From Ponticaulis sp. (GTDB lineage: Bacteria > Pseudomonadota > Alphaproteobacteria > Caulobacterales > Hyphomonadaceae), in contig NZUJ01000030.1 in NCBI GenBank assembly GCA_002701295.1, positions 1-32,340 of the forward strand: 32,340 nucleotides of DNA. Direction: 5' to 3'. Within the stretch, counting starts at the first letter, position 1, and the number at the start of each line of letters is the position of its first letter. A program made the position numbers and the translations under genes. The notes beneath the pieces are model-generated. The model was not told where the DNA came from, ran no database searches, and worked only from the letters and a program-made list of their open reading frames with translations. Positions 17,201-26,229 of the stretch are shown here, piece after piece.

Positions 17201-18718
17201 TCAGAGATCGAGTTTCGCTTTCAGAATCTCGTTCACCGCCTGGGGATTGGCTTTACCCTGACTGGCTTTCATGACCTGACCGACAAACCAACCAAGCGCT
17301 TTCGGTTTCGCGTGCCCTTCGGCTTTCTGAGCTTGAACCTGCTCCACCTGCGATGGGTTGGCCGCGATGATATCATCGACAATTTTCTCAATCGCGCCTG
17401 TGTCTGAAACCTGTTTCAGGCCATCCTTCTCGACAATCTCAGCCGGCGCACCCTCACCATTCCAGACCTTGTCAAAGACTGTCTTGGCGATCTTTCCAGA
17501 GATGTCTCCGGACTTGATTAGGTCGAGCAGCTCACCGAGGTGAACAGCACTGACCGGGCTGTCGCCAATTTCCAAGTCTTCTTTGTTGAGACGACCAAAC
17601 AGTTCATTGGCAACCCAGTTTACCGCCATCTTGCCGTCACGGCCCTTGGCAACCGCTTCAAAATAGTCAGCTTTTTCATAATCAGCGGCCAGAACGCCGG
17701 CGTCATAAGGCGTCAGTCCATAATCAGAGATGAAACGCTCTTTCTTCTGATCCGGCAGCTCAGGCAGGTTCACACGGATCTGGTCGACCCAGTCCTGCTG
17801 AAGCTCCAGCGGCAGAAGGTCCGGATCAGGGAAATAGCGGTAGTCATGCGCGTCTTCTTTGGAGCGCATGGAACGGGTTTCGCCTGTCGTCGTGTCGAAC
17901 AGACGAGTTTCCTGGTCGACACCCTTGCCGCTTTCGATCAGCTCAATCTGACGATTGGCTTCATATTCGATCGCCTGCTGAATGAACCGGTAGGAGTTCA
18001 TGTTCTTGAGCTCACAGCGGGTTCCCAGATGGCTGAAATCACCTGTTTCACGGAACTTGTCATACCCGCCAGGACGGCAGACAGACACGTTGACGTCAGC
18101 GCGCAGATTGCCCTTCTCCATATCGCCATCGCAGGTTTCGAGCGCGATGAGGATAGCACGAAGCTTCTTCACGTAAGCGGCGGCTTCCTGAGGAGACCGG
18201 ATATGCGGCTTGGAGACAATTTCCATCAGCGCCACGCCTGAACGGTTCAGGTCGACATAAGTCGAGCTCGGATCAAGGTCGTGAATTGACTTGCCTGCAT
18301 CCTGCTCAAGGTGAAGCCGCTCAATTCCCACTGTGAAGGAATAGCCGTCGTCCGATTCGACTTCGATCTCGCCTTCCCCAATAATCGGGAATTGGAACTG
18401 AGAGATCTGATAGCCTTGTGGGAGATCCGGATAGAAATAGTTCTTACGGTCGAAACGAGACCACAGATTGACCTGCGCATTAAGGCCCAGACCGGTTTTA
18501 ACAGCTTGTTCGACACAACCTTTATTGATGACAGGCAGCATGCCAGGAAGCGCCGCATCAACCAGGCTGACATTGCAGTTCGGATCGGCACCAAAAGCAG
18601 TTGGCGCACCAGAAAAAAGCTTGGCCTGACTGGCAACCTGCGCATGCACCTCAAGACCCATGACGACTTCCCAGTCGCCAGTTTCACCTTCAAGAATATA
18701 CGGGGTACGATCAGTCAT
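17201..18718 (-). CDS. gatB: Asp-tRNA(Asn)/Glu-tRNA(Gln) amidotransferase subunit B
   Basis: GatB is the tRNA-binding kinase subunit of GatCAB. It activates the glutamate or aspartate on mischarged tRNA so that GatA-derived ammonia can amidate it. The 505-residue length is normal (about 480-500). The N-terminal catalytic cradle begins [28 protein letters not shown] and includes [21 protein letters not shown] and [16 protein letters not shown]. The C-terminal YqeY-like domain ends with [28 protein letters not shown]. It is the most downstream of the gat genes on this strand, 106 bases after an ArsR-type gene. Confidence 0.96.
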   Translation of the reverse strand: MTDRTPYILEGETGDWEVVMGLEVHAQVASQAKLFSGAPTAFGADPNCNVSLVDAALPGMLPVINKGCVEQAVKTGLGLNAQVNLWSRFDRKNYFYPDLPQGYQISQFQFPIIGEGEIEVESDDGYSFTVGIERLHLEQDAGKSIHDLDPSSTYVDLNRSGVALMEIVSKPHIRSPQEAAAYVKKLRAILIALETCDGDMEKGNLRADVNVSVCRPGGYDKFRETGDFSHLGTRCELKNMNSYRFIQQAIEYEANRQIELIESGKGVDQETRLFDTTTGETRSMRSKEDAHDYRYFPDPDLLPLELQQDWVDQIRVNLPELPDQKKERFISDYGLTPYDAGVLAADYEKADYFEAVAKGRDGKMAVNWVANELFGRLNKEDLEIGDSPVSAVHLGELLDLIKSGDISGKIAKTVFDKVWNGEGAPAEIVEKDGLKQVSDTGAIEKIVDDIIAANPSQVEQVQAQKAEGHAKPKALGWFVGQVMKASQGKANPQAVNEILKAKLDL

Positions 18719-18824
18719 GGTTATAACGCTCTGTTCGATCGCAGCCGATCTGTGGTGCGAGTTACAAAATCAACTGGTTAGAAGCACAAATGCTGACGCT
18801 GGACAACGCTCAGAAGTCGTCAGA

Positions 18825-19160
18825 TCAACACTTTGATCCGCCTTGCTCCAACTCCGGACAGAAGCGGCGGGCGAGAGCGGAGATAATCTCGACAACAGTT
18901 GGGTCAGACAGACGATAATAGATGGTCTGAGCTTCTCGCCGGGAAGCGACGAGTTTCTGTTCACGGAGCTTTGCCAGGTGCTGCGACATGGCCGATTGAG
19001 ACAAACCTACAAGCTCCTGCAGCTCACCAACAGAGAGCTCTCCCTCGCCGATCTGACAGAGAATGAGCAGGCGGCTGGAATTGGCCATGGCTTTCAGAAA
19101 TTCCGATGCCGTCTCGGCCCGGTCCTGAAACCCACTTTCCTGCAGAAACGTCATATCCAT
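18825..19160 (-). CDS. ArsR-family regulator of the SqrR/BigR/YgaV type
   Basis: A 111-residue winged-helix repressor. The recognition region is SVGELQELVGLSQSAMSQHLAKLREQKLVASRRE (residues 43-76), followed by the wing YYRL. It lacks the CxC metal site of ArsR. Instead it has Cys35 (RLLILCQ) and Cys101 (RRFCPE), 66 residues apart, the same spacing as the redox pair of the persulfide sensors SqrR and BigR; YgaV also ends in a YCP segment. A third cysteine, Cys111, is the last residue. The ATG at 19160 has AAGG 7 bases upstream; a TTG at 19220 would add 20 residues. The gene lies between gatA and gatB, with a possible operator at 19221-19244. Confidence 0.85.
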   Translation of the reverse strand: MDMTFLQESGFQDRAETASEFLKAMANSSRLLILCQIGEGELSVGELQELVGLSQSAMSQHLAKLREQKLVASRREAQTIYYRLSDPTVVEIISALARRFCPELEQGGSKC

Positions 19161-19220
19161 AAGTTTGCCTTGTCCACGAAGTGAGGAAACACGTTTAGTC
19201 CCGGCCGGTTCCGGTGCCAA

Positions 19221-19244
19221 GTCATTCCACTAACTGAGAATCAC
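19221..19244. promoter_or_regulatory. Possible ArsR-type operator
   Basis: GTCATTC (19221-19227) and GAATCAC (19238-19244) form an inverted repeat with one mismatch across 10 bases, 61-84 bases upstream of the ArsR-type start. ATTC/GAAT half-sites are common in this family, but the spacing is two longer than the SqrR consensus I recall. This is tentative. Confidence 0.25.
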
Positions 19245-19275
19245 TCGCACCTTATCACAAAACCTGACGCAGGCG

Positions 19276-20754
19276 TCACCCCCACCATGCAGAAGGTTTC
19301 GACGAAAATCCAGAAGCCGTCTCAAGTTCTGCGGCGACCTGGAAACACGACGCCTCATCAAGCGCCTTGCCAATCACCTGCAATCCGAGTGGCAGCCCGT
19401 TATTGTCGAGCGAAACCGGCACAGAAATTCCTGGCAGACCAGCGAGGTTCGCCGTCACTGTGAAGACGTCGTTCAGATACATTGCAATCGGATCATCGTG
19501 TCGTTCTCCGAGCGCAAAGGCTGCCGACGGACAGGTCGGTGTCAGAAGCGCATCAACCTCTTCGAACACCGTCTGGAAATCCTGCAAAATCTTCGTGCGA
19601 ACTTTTTGTGCTTTCAGATAGTAGGCATCGTAGTAACCCGCTGAAAGCACATAGGTTCCGATCATCAGACGGCGACGCACTTCTGCGCCGAAGCCCTGTG
19701 CCCGCGTGTTGGAGTAAACATCATTCAGATCCTGCCCATCCTGGCGGACGCCATACCGCATGCCATCATAGCGCGCGAGGTTGGATGACGCTTCTGCGGG
19801 TGCGACAATGTAATAGGCTGGCAGCGCATATTTGGTGTGCGGAAGGCTGACATCCACAATTTCACAACCGGCTGCCTTCAGCCAATCAATGCCTTGTTGC
19901 CAGAGCTTCTCGATGTCTTCCGGCATTCCGTCGACACGATACTCCTTCGGAATACCAATCTTCATGCCTTTGACCGGCTTACCGACGGACTTCGTCCAGT
20001 CAGGCTGTTCGGCGTTCAGCGATGTCGAATCCTTATTGTCATGGCTACACATGACATTGAGCATGATCGCTGCATCCTTGACCGATTTTGCAATCGGACC
20101 AGCCTGATCAAGCGATGACGCAAAAGCCACCATGCCGTAACGGCTGGCGCGGCCATAGGTCGGTTTGATACCGACGGTACCGGTAAACGCTGCAGGCTGA
20201 CGGATTGATCCACCTGTGTCAGATGCTGTCGCAGCGAGACACAGATCAGCAGCAACAGCGCTGGCAGAACCACCTGATGAGCCACCCGGCGTCAGTTCAG
20301 CATTGCCACCATTCCGACGCCAGGGATTGACGACATTGCCGTAATATGAGGTCTCATTCGACGATCCCATGGCAAACTCATCCATGTTGAGTTTACCCAG
20401 CATGACGGCGCCTTCGCGCCAGAGGTTCGCTGTGACCGTGCTTTCATATGTTGGTGTGAACTCGCCAAGAATGTGCGAACAGGCGGTTGTGCGAACACCC
20501 TCAGTACAAAACAGGTCTTTGATACCCAGCGGAGCGCCATCCAGAATGCCAGCCTCGCCACGTGCGCGGCGTTCGTCCGAAGCCTTCGCCATTTCGAGTG
20601 CTTTTTCAGGTGTCTGAACCACATACGCATTCAAAGATGAATTCGCACCTTCAATTGCGCTGATGAACGCTTCAGTGATTTCCACGGAAGAAAAGGTCTT
20701 GGCTTCAAGCCCGTCCAGCGCATCAGACAACGTCATCTTCGTAAGATCGGTCAT
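19276..20754 (-). CDS. gatA: Asp-tRNA(Asn)/Glu-tRNA(Gln) amidotransferase subunit A
   Basis: GatA is the amidase-family subunit that releases ammonia from glutamine for GatB. The protein has 492 residues. The amidase triad is present: Lys79 (PLGIKDLF), cis-Ser159 ([10 protein letters not shown]) and nucleophile Ser183 ([10 protein letters not shown]), with the 24-residue spacing of the Staphylococcus enzyme. The start is ATG at 20754, where the typical short N-terminus [15 protein letters not shown] begins; GAAAGA lies upstream. An in-frame codon at 20811 would add 19 atypical residues. The 185 bases upstream, before a lipoprotein gene, carry a perfect palindrome at 20863-20877. Confidence 0.96.
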   Translation of the reverse strand: MTDLTKMTLSDALDGLEAKTFSSVEITEAFISAIEGANSSLNAYVVQTPEKALEMAKASDERRARGEAGILDGAPLGIKDLFCTEGVRTTACSHILGEFTPTYESTVTANLWREGAVMLGKLNMDEFAMGSSNETSYYGNVVNPWRRNGGNAELTPGGSSGGSASAVAADLCLAATASDTGGSIRQPAAFTGTVGIKPTYGRASRYGMVAFASSLDQAGPIAKSVKDAAIMLNVMCSHDNKDSTSLNAEQPDWTKSVGKPVKGMKIGIPKEYRVDGMPEDIEKLWQQGIDWLKAAGCEIVDVSLPHTKYALPAYYIVAPAEASSNLARYDGMRYGVRQDGQDLNDVYSNTRAQGFGAEVRRRLMIGTYVLSAGYYDAYYLKAQKVRTKILQDFQTVFEEVDALLTPTCPSAAFALGERHDDPIAMYLNDVFTVTANLAGLPGISVPVSLDNNGLPLGLQVIGKALDEASCFQVAAELETASGFSSKPSAWWG

Positions 20755-20862
20755 TTTGGTTCTTTCAACACCTGAGAATACATCGGCTAAAACTGCATGC
20801 CGGAAACGCACGCAAACACCATCGGCTGTGCTAACCGTGTCTGGGTCAAAATATCAAGTGGA

Positions 20863-20877
20863 GATATTCGGAATATC
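20863..20877. promoter_or_regulatory. Perfect palindrome GATATTC-G-GAATATC upstream of gatA
   Basis: Seven-base arms with a single central base lie about 109 bases before the gatA start, in the gap after the lipoprotein gene. Its size and symmetry fit a dimeric regulator site. ATATC at 20851-20855 adds a further partial copy of the arm. The binding protein is unknown. Confidence 0.35.
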
Positions 20878-20939
20878 GTACGTTCAGTGAGGTATTGGCG
20901 CAGTTGTTCGGGCTGAAGCCTTCACACCAGGTGCGAGAC

Positions 20940-21395
20940 TTATTTCTCGGCCATGTCCACAGCGGCGTCTTCATTCCACTCATGGATACGCTTGATGAGG
21001 CATCTGTCCGGACCAAGACCGCTCGAATTCTTCAGACCAAACGCGCTGTCAGAAACGATGAGTGCGTCGCCACGCGTTGCGCAGCTCGACATGCCGTCAA
21101 TCGCCAGCGACTGAGCGCTGTCGAGGTTGGAGCATGAACTGGTCTCAACGATGTAGTGTCGCGAAGGGCTGACTTCGAGAACAACTGTATCCCGTGTCGT
21201 GGTACTGAAGCTATCAATGCTGGAGGTAAAGCACATGCGGCTCACTTCCTCGCCAAGGCGTGGATCTTCGGCAAATTGCGCAATTCCGCGTGTTTGCTCG
21301 CGCTCTGCCATGCCGCCATTTGCTGCAGTCGCGCAGGCTGACAGCAGGAATACAAGACCGCCATAAACGATAGGAAGGGAGTGTTCGCGAAACAT
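20940..21395 (-). CDS. DUF6491-like lipoprotein
   Basis: A 151-residue exported lipoprotein: hydrophobic signal, then LLSA-Cys21 as lipobox. The mature domain carries the pattern I associate with DUF6491: MCFTSSIDSFSTTTRDTVVLEVSPSRHYIVE, then a Cys (SSCSNLD), a second (SSCATRGDAL) and a last (DRCLIKRIHEW). Four mature cysteines could form disulfides in the periplasm. The family's function is not known to me. AGAGG six bases before the ATG supports the start. The gene sits between gatC and gatA, which is unusual for the gat cluster. Confidence 0.7.
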   Translation of the reverse strand: MFREHSLPIVYGGLVFLLSACATAANGGMAEREQTRGIAQFAEDPRLGEEVSRMCFTSSIDSFSTTTRDTVVLEVSPSRHYIVETSSCSNLDSAQSLAIDGMSSCATRGDALIVSDSAFGLKNSSGLGPDRCLIKRIHEWNEDAAVDMAEK

Positions 21396-21457
21396 GATCT
21401 ACCTCTTCAGAACCTCAACTATATCGCTTGAAACAGGTAAAAGTTCAATGATTTCCC

Positions 21458-21487
21458 AAAAAAATCGCAGTTGCAGACCCGCGATTT
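21458..21487 (-). terminator. Possible terminator overlapping the gatC stop
   Basis: On the minus strand AAATCGC (21487-21481) pairs with GCGATTT (21468-21462) across 12 bases, followed by four more T residues. The stem starts inside the gatC stop codon. It is AT-rich and of moderate strength. If it works, it separates gatC from the lipoprotein and gatA. Confidence 0.4.
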
Positions 21488-21773
21488 ACTCAACAGCCTT
21501 GGGAACAACGAAGAAACCATCTTCCGTGCGCGGCGCGTTCGCCAGCACTTCATCCTGACGATTGCCGTCGGTAATGACGTCCTCTCGCATAGGCAAAGAC
21601 GCCTCAACGACGGACGTCATGGCTTCGACGCCATCAACATTCACTTCGCCGAGCTGTTCGATCCAGTTCAGGATTCCGTTCAGCTCGTTGGTCATCGGCT
21701 CAACCTGATCTTCCGGCAGCGCGATCCGCGCAAGCCGGGCAACCTTTTTGACGTCTTCATTCGTGACGGACAT
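21486..21773 (-). CDS. gatC: Asp-tRNA(Asn)/Glu-tRNA(Gln) amidotransferase subunit C
   Basis: GatC is the small subunit that wraps round GatA and holds it to GatB. The 95-residue length is standard. The start MSVTNEDVKKVARLARIAL, the LNGILNWIEQLGEVNVDGVEAMTSV segment and the RxDxVxDGNxxxxxLxNAP motif (here REDVITDGNRQDEVLANAP) are diagnostic. AAGGAG lies just upstream of the ATG. The gene is divergent from ruvX; the 94 bases between must hold both promoters and include a small GGGCT/AGCCC hairpin at 21792-21806. It is the first of the minus-strand gat genes. Confidence 0.95.
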   Translation of the reverse strand: MSVTNEDVKKVARLARIALPEDQVEPMTNELNGILNWIEQLGEVNVDGVEAMTSVVEASLPMREDVITDGNRQDEVLANAPRTEDGFFVVPKAVE

Positions 21774-21867
21774 CGATTACTCCTTGCTTGAGGGCTGTTT
21801 AAGCCCGTCAGCCCCTTCAATCAAGAAAACCTTTCGCTTGTGGCCCATGTTCGGTTAAAGCGCAGTC

Positions 21868-22326
21868 ATGTCTGTCATCGACCTTCTTGAAATGCCGAAT
21901 CAGGGCGTGCTGCTTGGACTCGATCCCGGGTCCAAAACACTAGGTGTTGCCGCATCCGATTCTTTGCAGCTTACCGCCCATCCAGTTGAAACTCTGCAAC
22001 GAGGCAAAAAGCTTGGCCCGACCCTCGAGGCATTGTTCAAACTCTTCGATGATCGCAAGGCAATCGGGATGATCATTGGCCTGCCACTCAATATGGATGG
22101 CAGTCAGGGGCCACGCGTGCAGTCCGCACGGGCGCTTGCCAGACACATCCTGGAAAAGCGCGATATTCCAATTGCGTTTCAGGATGAGCGCATGACCAGC
22201 CAGATAGCCGAACGCGCCATGCTGGAAGCCGACCTTTCACGTGCGCGTCGCGCTGAACTTGTCGACAAATCGGCGGCGGCAATTATTCTTCAGACCGCGA
22301 TTGATACTATCGCCAATCACTCATGA
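21868..22326 (+). CDS. ruvX: Pre-16S rRNA-processing nuclease / Holliday junction resolvase-like (YqgF)
   Basis: RuvX/YqgF is an RNase H-fold nuclease implicated in maturing the 5' end of 16S rRNA. The protein has 152 residues. The first catalytic aspartate is in LLGLDPGSKTLGVAASD (residues about 16-31). The following motifs are IIGLPLNMDGSQGPR and FQDERMTSQIAERAM, and the C-terminal acidic residue is in the ELVDKSAAAIILQ helix. All are family hallmarks. The stop codon overlaps the next start by four bases (ATGA), indicating co-translation with the transporter gene. Confidence 0.94.
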   Translation: MSVIDLLEMPNQGVLLGLDPGSKTLGVAASDSLQLTAHPVETLQRGKKLGPTLEALFKLFDDRKAIGMIIGLPLNMDGSQGPRVQSARALARHILEKRDIPIAFQDERMTSQIAERAMLEADLSRARRAELVDKSAAAIILQTAIDTIANHS

Positions 22327-23252
22327 ATTTTATCCAGGCACTCATTCCGGTCATCGCCCTGGTCGCGTTTGGCCGATTCCTGTCCTGGAGAAACATTCCC
22401 AGCGTCGACGGATGGCGAGCGATTGAACGGCTTTGTTATCTGGTTTTCTTTCCGGCGCTGATCATTCTGGTTCTGTCCCGAGCGCCACTGGAAACTGCAC
22501 CCTGGAAAATTGCGCTGACACTCGTCATCGCACAGGTCATACTGGCCGCCATTGGCTTGTTCTCCATCCTTATTCCAGGCACAGAACGTCCTCGCGTGGG
22601 CTGTATCATTCAATCAAATTCACGCTGGAACACGTTTATCGCGCTGACTATTTCGGGGGTCCTATTCGGTGAAGAAGGACTGGCACTGACAGCCATCTGC
22701 GCGGCAGTCATGATCCCGCTCGCAAATATTCTTTCTGTTCTTGCCCTGTCGCACTTCGGCAAACTGGAAGACGGCCCGAAACGGAACCCATTCGCAGAAT
22801 TGATCCGGAACCCGTTGGTGATTGCCTGCATCATTGGCGGCGCGCTGAACATCCTTGGGCTAAAGCCTGAAGGCGTTATTGAAACTACGATAGACCTTGT
22901 CGCCAGCCCTGCCATGACGCTCGGTCTCCTCGCGGCAGGCGCGGGAATTGATTTCACCGCACTCAAACGAGCGGGTTTTCCAACTATTTTCTGGTCGGTG
23001 ACGCGCCTGATTGGCTTACCACTCATCGCCGTGCCACTGGCCTATTTCGGCTTCGGTATTGCCGGAGCGCCACTTCTGGTGCTGGCGATTGCGACCTCTA
23101 CGCCGACGGCAACGAACGGATATGTGCTGGCTCGCCAATTGGGCGGCGATGCCCCTTTCATGGCAAATCTTATCGCCACGCAGACCGTCCTCGCCTCTCT
23201 GACCATGGCGCTTGTCTATTTTGTGACTCTTCACCTGACTGCGCTGAGTTGA
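22323..23252 (+). CDS. AEC-family transporter (auxin efflux carrier-like permease)
   Basis: A 309-residue inner-membrane protein with about ten hydrophobic segments, beginning MNFIQALIPVIALVAFGRFL. Family-like stretches are IQSNSRWNTFIAL near the middle of the first half, NPLVIACIIGGALNILGL at the start of the second, and SPAMTLGLLAAGAGIDF. AEC proteins move organic acids or related small anions; the substrate is not predictable here. It overlaps ruvX by four bases and is followed after 57 bases by pyrB. A transporter in this position is not functionally tied to its neighbours in any obvious way. Confidence 0.88.
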   Translation: MNFIQALIPVIALVAFGRFLSWRNIPSVDGWRAIERLCYLVFFPALIILVLSRAPLETAPWKIALTLVIAQVILAAIGLFSILIPGTERPRVGCIIQSNSRWNTFIALTISGVLFGEEGLALTAICAAVMIPLANILSVLALSHFGKLEDGPKRNPFAELIRNPLVIACIIGGALNILGLKPEGVIETTIDLVASPAMTLGLLAAGAGIDFTALKRAGFPTIFWSVTRLIGLPLIAVPLAYFGFGIAGAPLLVLAIATSTPTATNGYVLARQLGGDAPFMANLIATQTVLASLTMALVYFVTLHLTALS

Positions 23253-23309
23253 CGACAAGGCGATTCACAGACTAGTCACGCAGAACTCGTCTGGAGCCGG
23301 AACCCACAG

Positions 23310-24254
23310 ATGACATATGAATATGCTTTTCCGCATCGTCACCTGCTTGGCATAGAGGGATTGAATCGCCTCGATATCGAGTGTCTCCTCAACCGTGCCG
23401 ACGCGCTGGTCGATGATCCGTCACCCGAAAAAAGCCTTTCCGGCAAAACGCTGATCAATCTCTTCTTCGAAAATTCGACGCGAACGCAGGGCTCTTTCGA
23501 GATTTCTGCGAAACGGCTTGGCGCAGATGTCGTGAATATGGCGGTCCAGTCATCCTCGGTCAAAAAAGGGGAAACCCTGATCGACACGGCGATGACGCTG
23601 AATGCCATGGCACCTGATCTTCTGGTCATCCGTCACGGCGCATCAGGTGGTGTGCGCCTGCTTTCCAGAAAAGTCGATTGCGCCGTTGTGAACGCTGGAG
23701 ACGGCACCCATGAACACCCGACACAGGCGCTTCTGGATGCGTTGACCATCCGACGCCGAAAGGGTCAGCTCGAAGGTCTAAAAATAGCGATTTGCGGCGA
23801 CATCCTGCATTCGCGAGTCGCCCGCTCCAACGCGATGCTGTTGCATCAGATGGGCGCAGAAGTCAGGCTGGTGGGCCCGCCCACGCTGTTGCCACCCGGC
23901 ACTGAAACCTGGGGCGCATCCTCGGTTCATACCGACATGTGCGAAGGCATTAGTGGCTGCGACATCGTGATGATGCTGCGACTTCAGCTCGAGCGGATGA
24001 ACGGCCTTTACCTGCCCAGCAAGCGTGAGTTCTTTCAGCTCTACGGGCTCGATGAGGCCAAGCTGAAGTACGCAAAACCCGATGCATTGATCATGCATCC
24101 CGGACCCATGAATCGCGGCGTTGAAATCGATAGCTCGATCACCGAGTCAGCCAATAGCGTGATCACTGAACAGGTCTCCATGGGTGTCTTCGTTCGTATG
24201 GCAGTGCTCGAAACACTCGCCCTAAACCTCGACAAAGAAAGAGCCGCAGCGTGA
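23310..24254 (+). CDS. pyrB: Aspartate carbamoyltransferase catalytic subunit
   Basis: PyrB condenses carbamoyl phosphate and aspartate to carbamoyl-aspartate in de novo pyrimidine synthesis. The 314 residues include the carbamoyl-phosphate loop [13 protein letters not shown] (STRT at 56-59), the lysine loop [23 protein letters not shown] and the aspartate-side [13 protein letters not shown]. No regulatory pyrI is present. It is the first gene of a compact run: its stop overlaps the pyrC start by four bases (GTGA). Pairing with a degenerate pyrC suggests the dodecameric class of ATCase in which an inactive dihydroorotase-like partner is structural (inferred from the Pseudomonas example). Confidence 0.95.
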   Translation: MTYEYAFPHRHLLGIEGLNRLDIECLLNRADALVDDPSPEKSLSGKTLINLFFENSTRTQGSFEISAKRLGADVVNMAVQSSSVKKGETLIDTAMTLNAMAPDLLVIRHGASGGVRLLSRKVDCAVVNAGDGTHEHPTQALLDALTIRRRKGQLEGLKIAICGDILHSRVARSNAMLLHQMGAEVRLVGPPTLLPPGTETWGASSVHTDMCEGISGCDIVMMLRLQLERMNGLYLPSKREFFQLYGLDEAKLKYAKPDALIMHPGPMNRGVEIDSSITESANSVITEQVSMGVFVRMAVLETLALNLDKERAAA

Positions 24255-25591
24255 CGAAACCGCACCTTCTTCACAATGCCCGCTTGATCGATCCGGCGAC
24301 AGGCCTCGACGAAATCGGAGGCCTGATCATTGAAGACGGCCTGATCACCGATGTCGGACCTCATCTTGCAAAGCCATCTGGCGAAACCGCCTCCGAGACA
24401 ACCGACCTCGAAGGATTCGTGCTCGCGCCAGGCCTGATTGATTTGAGGATGAAATCCGGCGAACCCGGTTCAGAACATCGGGAAACACTGAAATCAGCGA
24501 GCCGCGCGGCCGTTGCAGGTGGCGTGACCTCGATGGTCATGATGCCGGACACGGACCCGGTGATCGATACACCCGCCCTGATTGACTATCTTTCCCGTGC
24601 CGCAGAGTCAGATACCGTGCTCAACCGGATCTATCCTGCCGGCGCTCTGACAGTTGGTTTGCGCGGCGACGCCATGTCTGAGCTTGCCCTGATGAAAGGT
24701 GCAGGCGCAATCCTGTTCACGAATGCCGACCACCCACTGACATCCGTCAATCTGGTCCGCCGTGCACTTCAATATGCCAAAGGCGTTGGCGCACGCGTCA
24801 TGTTGCGCCCCGACGAGCCTGAAATTGCCTCAGGGTCGATGAATGCCAGTGCGTTTGCCGCACGCCTTGGTCTGAGGGGTCTCCCCGTGCAGGCCGAATG
24901 GCTAGGTTTGCAACGGGATTTGACAATAGCCGAGATGACCGGGTGTCCGGTGATTGTTGATCAGGTCACCACACAGCGCAGCCTCGATCTGATTGCCGAT
25001 GCAAAATCACGCGGCACAAAAGTCAGCACAACTGCAGCGGCCCACTCTCTGTTCTTCAATGAGCTGGATATTGGCGACGGATCGCGCGACTCGGGCAAGG
25101 CCTATCTGACGTATTGCAAAGTGAACCCGCCATTCCGCGATGAGTCCGAAAGACTGGCCATGATTGCGGGCCTGAAGTCTGGCATGATTGATTGCGTGGT
25201 GTCCGCACACGATCCACAGCCACCTGAAACCAAACGCCTGCCATTTGACGAGGCGAGCTTTGGTGCTGCGGGTCTGGAAACGCTGCTTTCAGCGCTCACT
25301 ACGCTCGTGGCCGATCCGTATTACGAACTCGATCTTCTGACAGCGCTCAAGGCCGTGACCTGCGGTCCGGCTGACATCCTCGGCCTCGAGCAAGGCAGGC
25401 TGAAAGTTGGCACACCCGCAGATCTCGTCGTGTTCGACCCGGAAAAGCCGTGGAAATGCAAACGAGAACACCTCCGTTCGCGCTCCGGCAATAGCCCGTT
25501 CGATGGTCGATTGCTAACTGGCCAGACCCTTCGCACAATGGTGGCGGGAAATTGGGTATTCGATCTCAAATCTGAAAGTCAGGAGACCTGA
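24251..25591 (+). CDS. pyrC: Dihydroorotase homologue, probably non-catalytic (PyrC'/PyrX-type)
   Basis: A 446-residue amidohydrolase-fold protein with the dihydroorotase layout: [62 protein letters not shown]. The key metal positions are changed. The HxH motif after PGLID is Arg66-x-Lys68; the usual HIAHVST is VIVDQVTT; the second-helix HCE position reads RPDE; and the catalytic Asp of TDHAP is Ala319 (SAHDPQ). Activity as dihydroorotase is therefore unlikely. In Pseudomonas such a PyrC' is needed to assemble aspartate carbamoyltransferase. The start is GTG at 24251, overlapping pyrB; the stop lies two bases before plsY. Confidence 0.88.
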   Translation: MTKPHLLHNARLIDPATGLDEIGGLIIEDGLITDVGPHLAKPSGETASETTDLEGFVLAPGLIDLRMKSGEPGSEHRETLKSASRAAVAGGVTSMVMMPDTDPVIDTPALIDYLSRAAESDTVLNRIYPAGALTVGLRGDAMSELALMKGAGAILFTNADHPLTSVNLVRRALQYAKGVGARVMLRPDEPEIASGSMNASAFAARLGLRGLPVQAEWLGLQRDLTIAEMTGCPVIVDQVTTQRSLDLIADAKSRGTKVSTTAAAHSLFFNELDIGDGSRDSGKAYLTYCKVNPPFRDESERLAMIAGLKSGMIDCVVSAHDPQPPETKRLPFDEASFGAAGLETLLSALTTLVADPYYELDLLTALKAVTCGPADILGLEQGRLKVGTPADLVVFDPEKPWKCKREHLRSRSGNSPFDGRLLTGQTLRTMVAGNWVFDLKSESQET

Positions 25592-25593
25592 TC

Positions 25594-26229
25594 GTGATGG
25601 ACGGGATGATCTGGGCGGTCGCTGCAGCGACGGGCTATCTTCTTGGCTCGATACCTTTTGGTCTGGTGATCACAAAGCTTGCCGGGCTTGGCGACATTCG
25701 CGCCATTGGCTCTGGCAATATCGGCGCGACAAATGTTCTACGCACAGGTCGCAAGGATCTGGCGCTGGCAACTTTCCTCCTCGATTCCGGAAAAGCTGGC
25801 CTTGCGGCGCTCGTCTTCCAACTAATCTTTGGTCAGACCTATCCTGATATCGGCCTCTTCACCGGTGCCATGGCTTTTGTCGGCCACTGTTTCCCAGTCT
25901 GGCTGAACTTCAAAGGCGGCAAAGGCGTGGCGACCTATGCGGGCCTGCTATTTGGAGCCGTCTGGAAGGTCGCTCTGTTTGCCGCCCCCTGCTGGCTGAT
26001 CGTCGTTTTCATTTCCAGACGGTCCTCAATGGGCGCTCTGGTCGCCGCAGCCTTTGTTCCTATCGTTGCATGGGGACTGAATTACAGCATTCCGAAAGTG
26101 GCCATTCTGGCCGTGCTTTCCCTCATTCTATACTGGCGGCACAGAACCAATATCCGCCGTATCCTCGACGGTACCGAGCCGAAAGTCGGAAGCAAAAACA
26201 AGACGGAAACACCGGAAGAGCCGAAATGA
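25594..26229 (+). CDS. plsY: Glycerol-3-phosphate acyltransferase (acyl-phosphate dependent)
   Basis: PlsY moves an acyl group from acyl-phosphate to glycerol-3-phosphate at the inner membrane, the first step of phospholipid synthesis. Its 211 residues include about five membrane helices. The three active-site motifs are present: GSIPFGLV followed by IGSGNIGATNVLRTG, then HCFPVWLNFKGGKGVATYAG. AGGAG at 25581-25585 sits 8 bases before GTG 25594; ATG 25597 is an alternative that removes one residue. It lies two bases after pyrC and overlaps dprA by four bases, so it belongs to the pyrB-dprA operon. The hydrophilic C-terminal tail is lysine-rich. Confidence 0.94.
   Translation: MMDGMIWAVAAATGYLLGSIPFGLVITKLAGLGDIRAIGSGNIGATNVLRTGRKDLALATFLLDSGKAGLAALVFQLIFGQTYPDIGLFTGAMAFVGHCFPVWLNFKGGKGVATYAGLLFGAVWKVALFAAPCWLIVVFISRRSSMGALVAAAFVPIVAWGLNYSIPKVAILAVLSLILYWRHRTNIRRILDGTEPKVGSKNKTETPEEPK

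Noticed and set aside
16978..17274. 98-residue frame overlapping the small ORF and the gatB end
   Set aside because: It runs antisense into gatB and has a weaker start than the 65-residue frame.
17540..18241. 233-codon frame antisense to gatB
   Set aside because: It lies entirely within the conserved gatB coding region; a codon-bias shadow.
21792..21806. GGGCT-GTTTA-AGCCC hairpin between gatC and ruvX
   Set aside because: Five-base stem in a divergent promoter region with no T-run and no known motif; likely chance.
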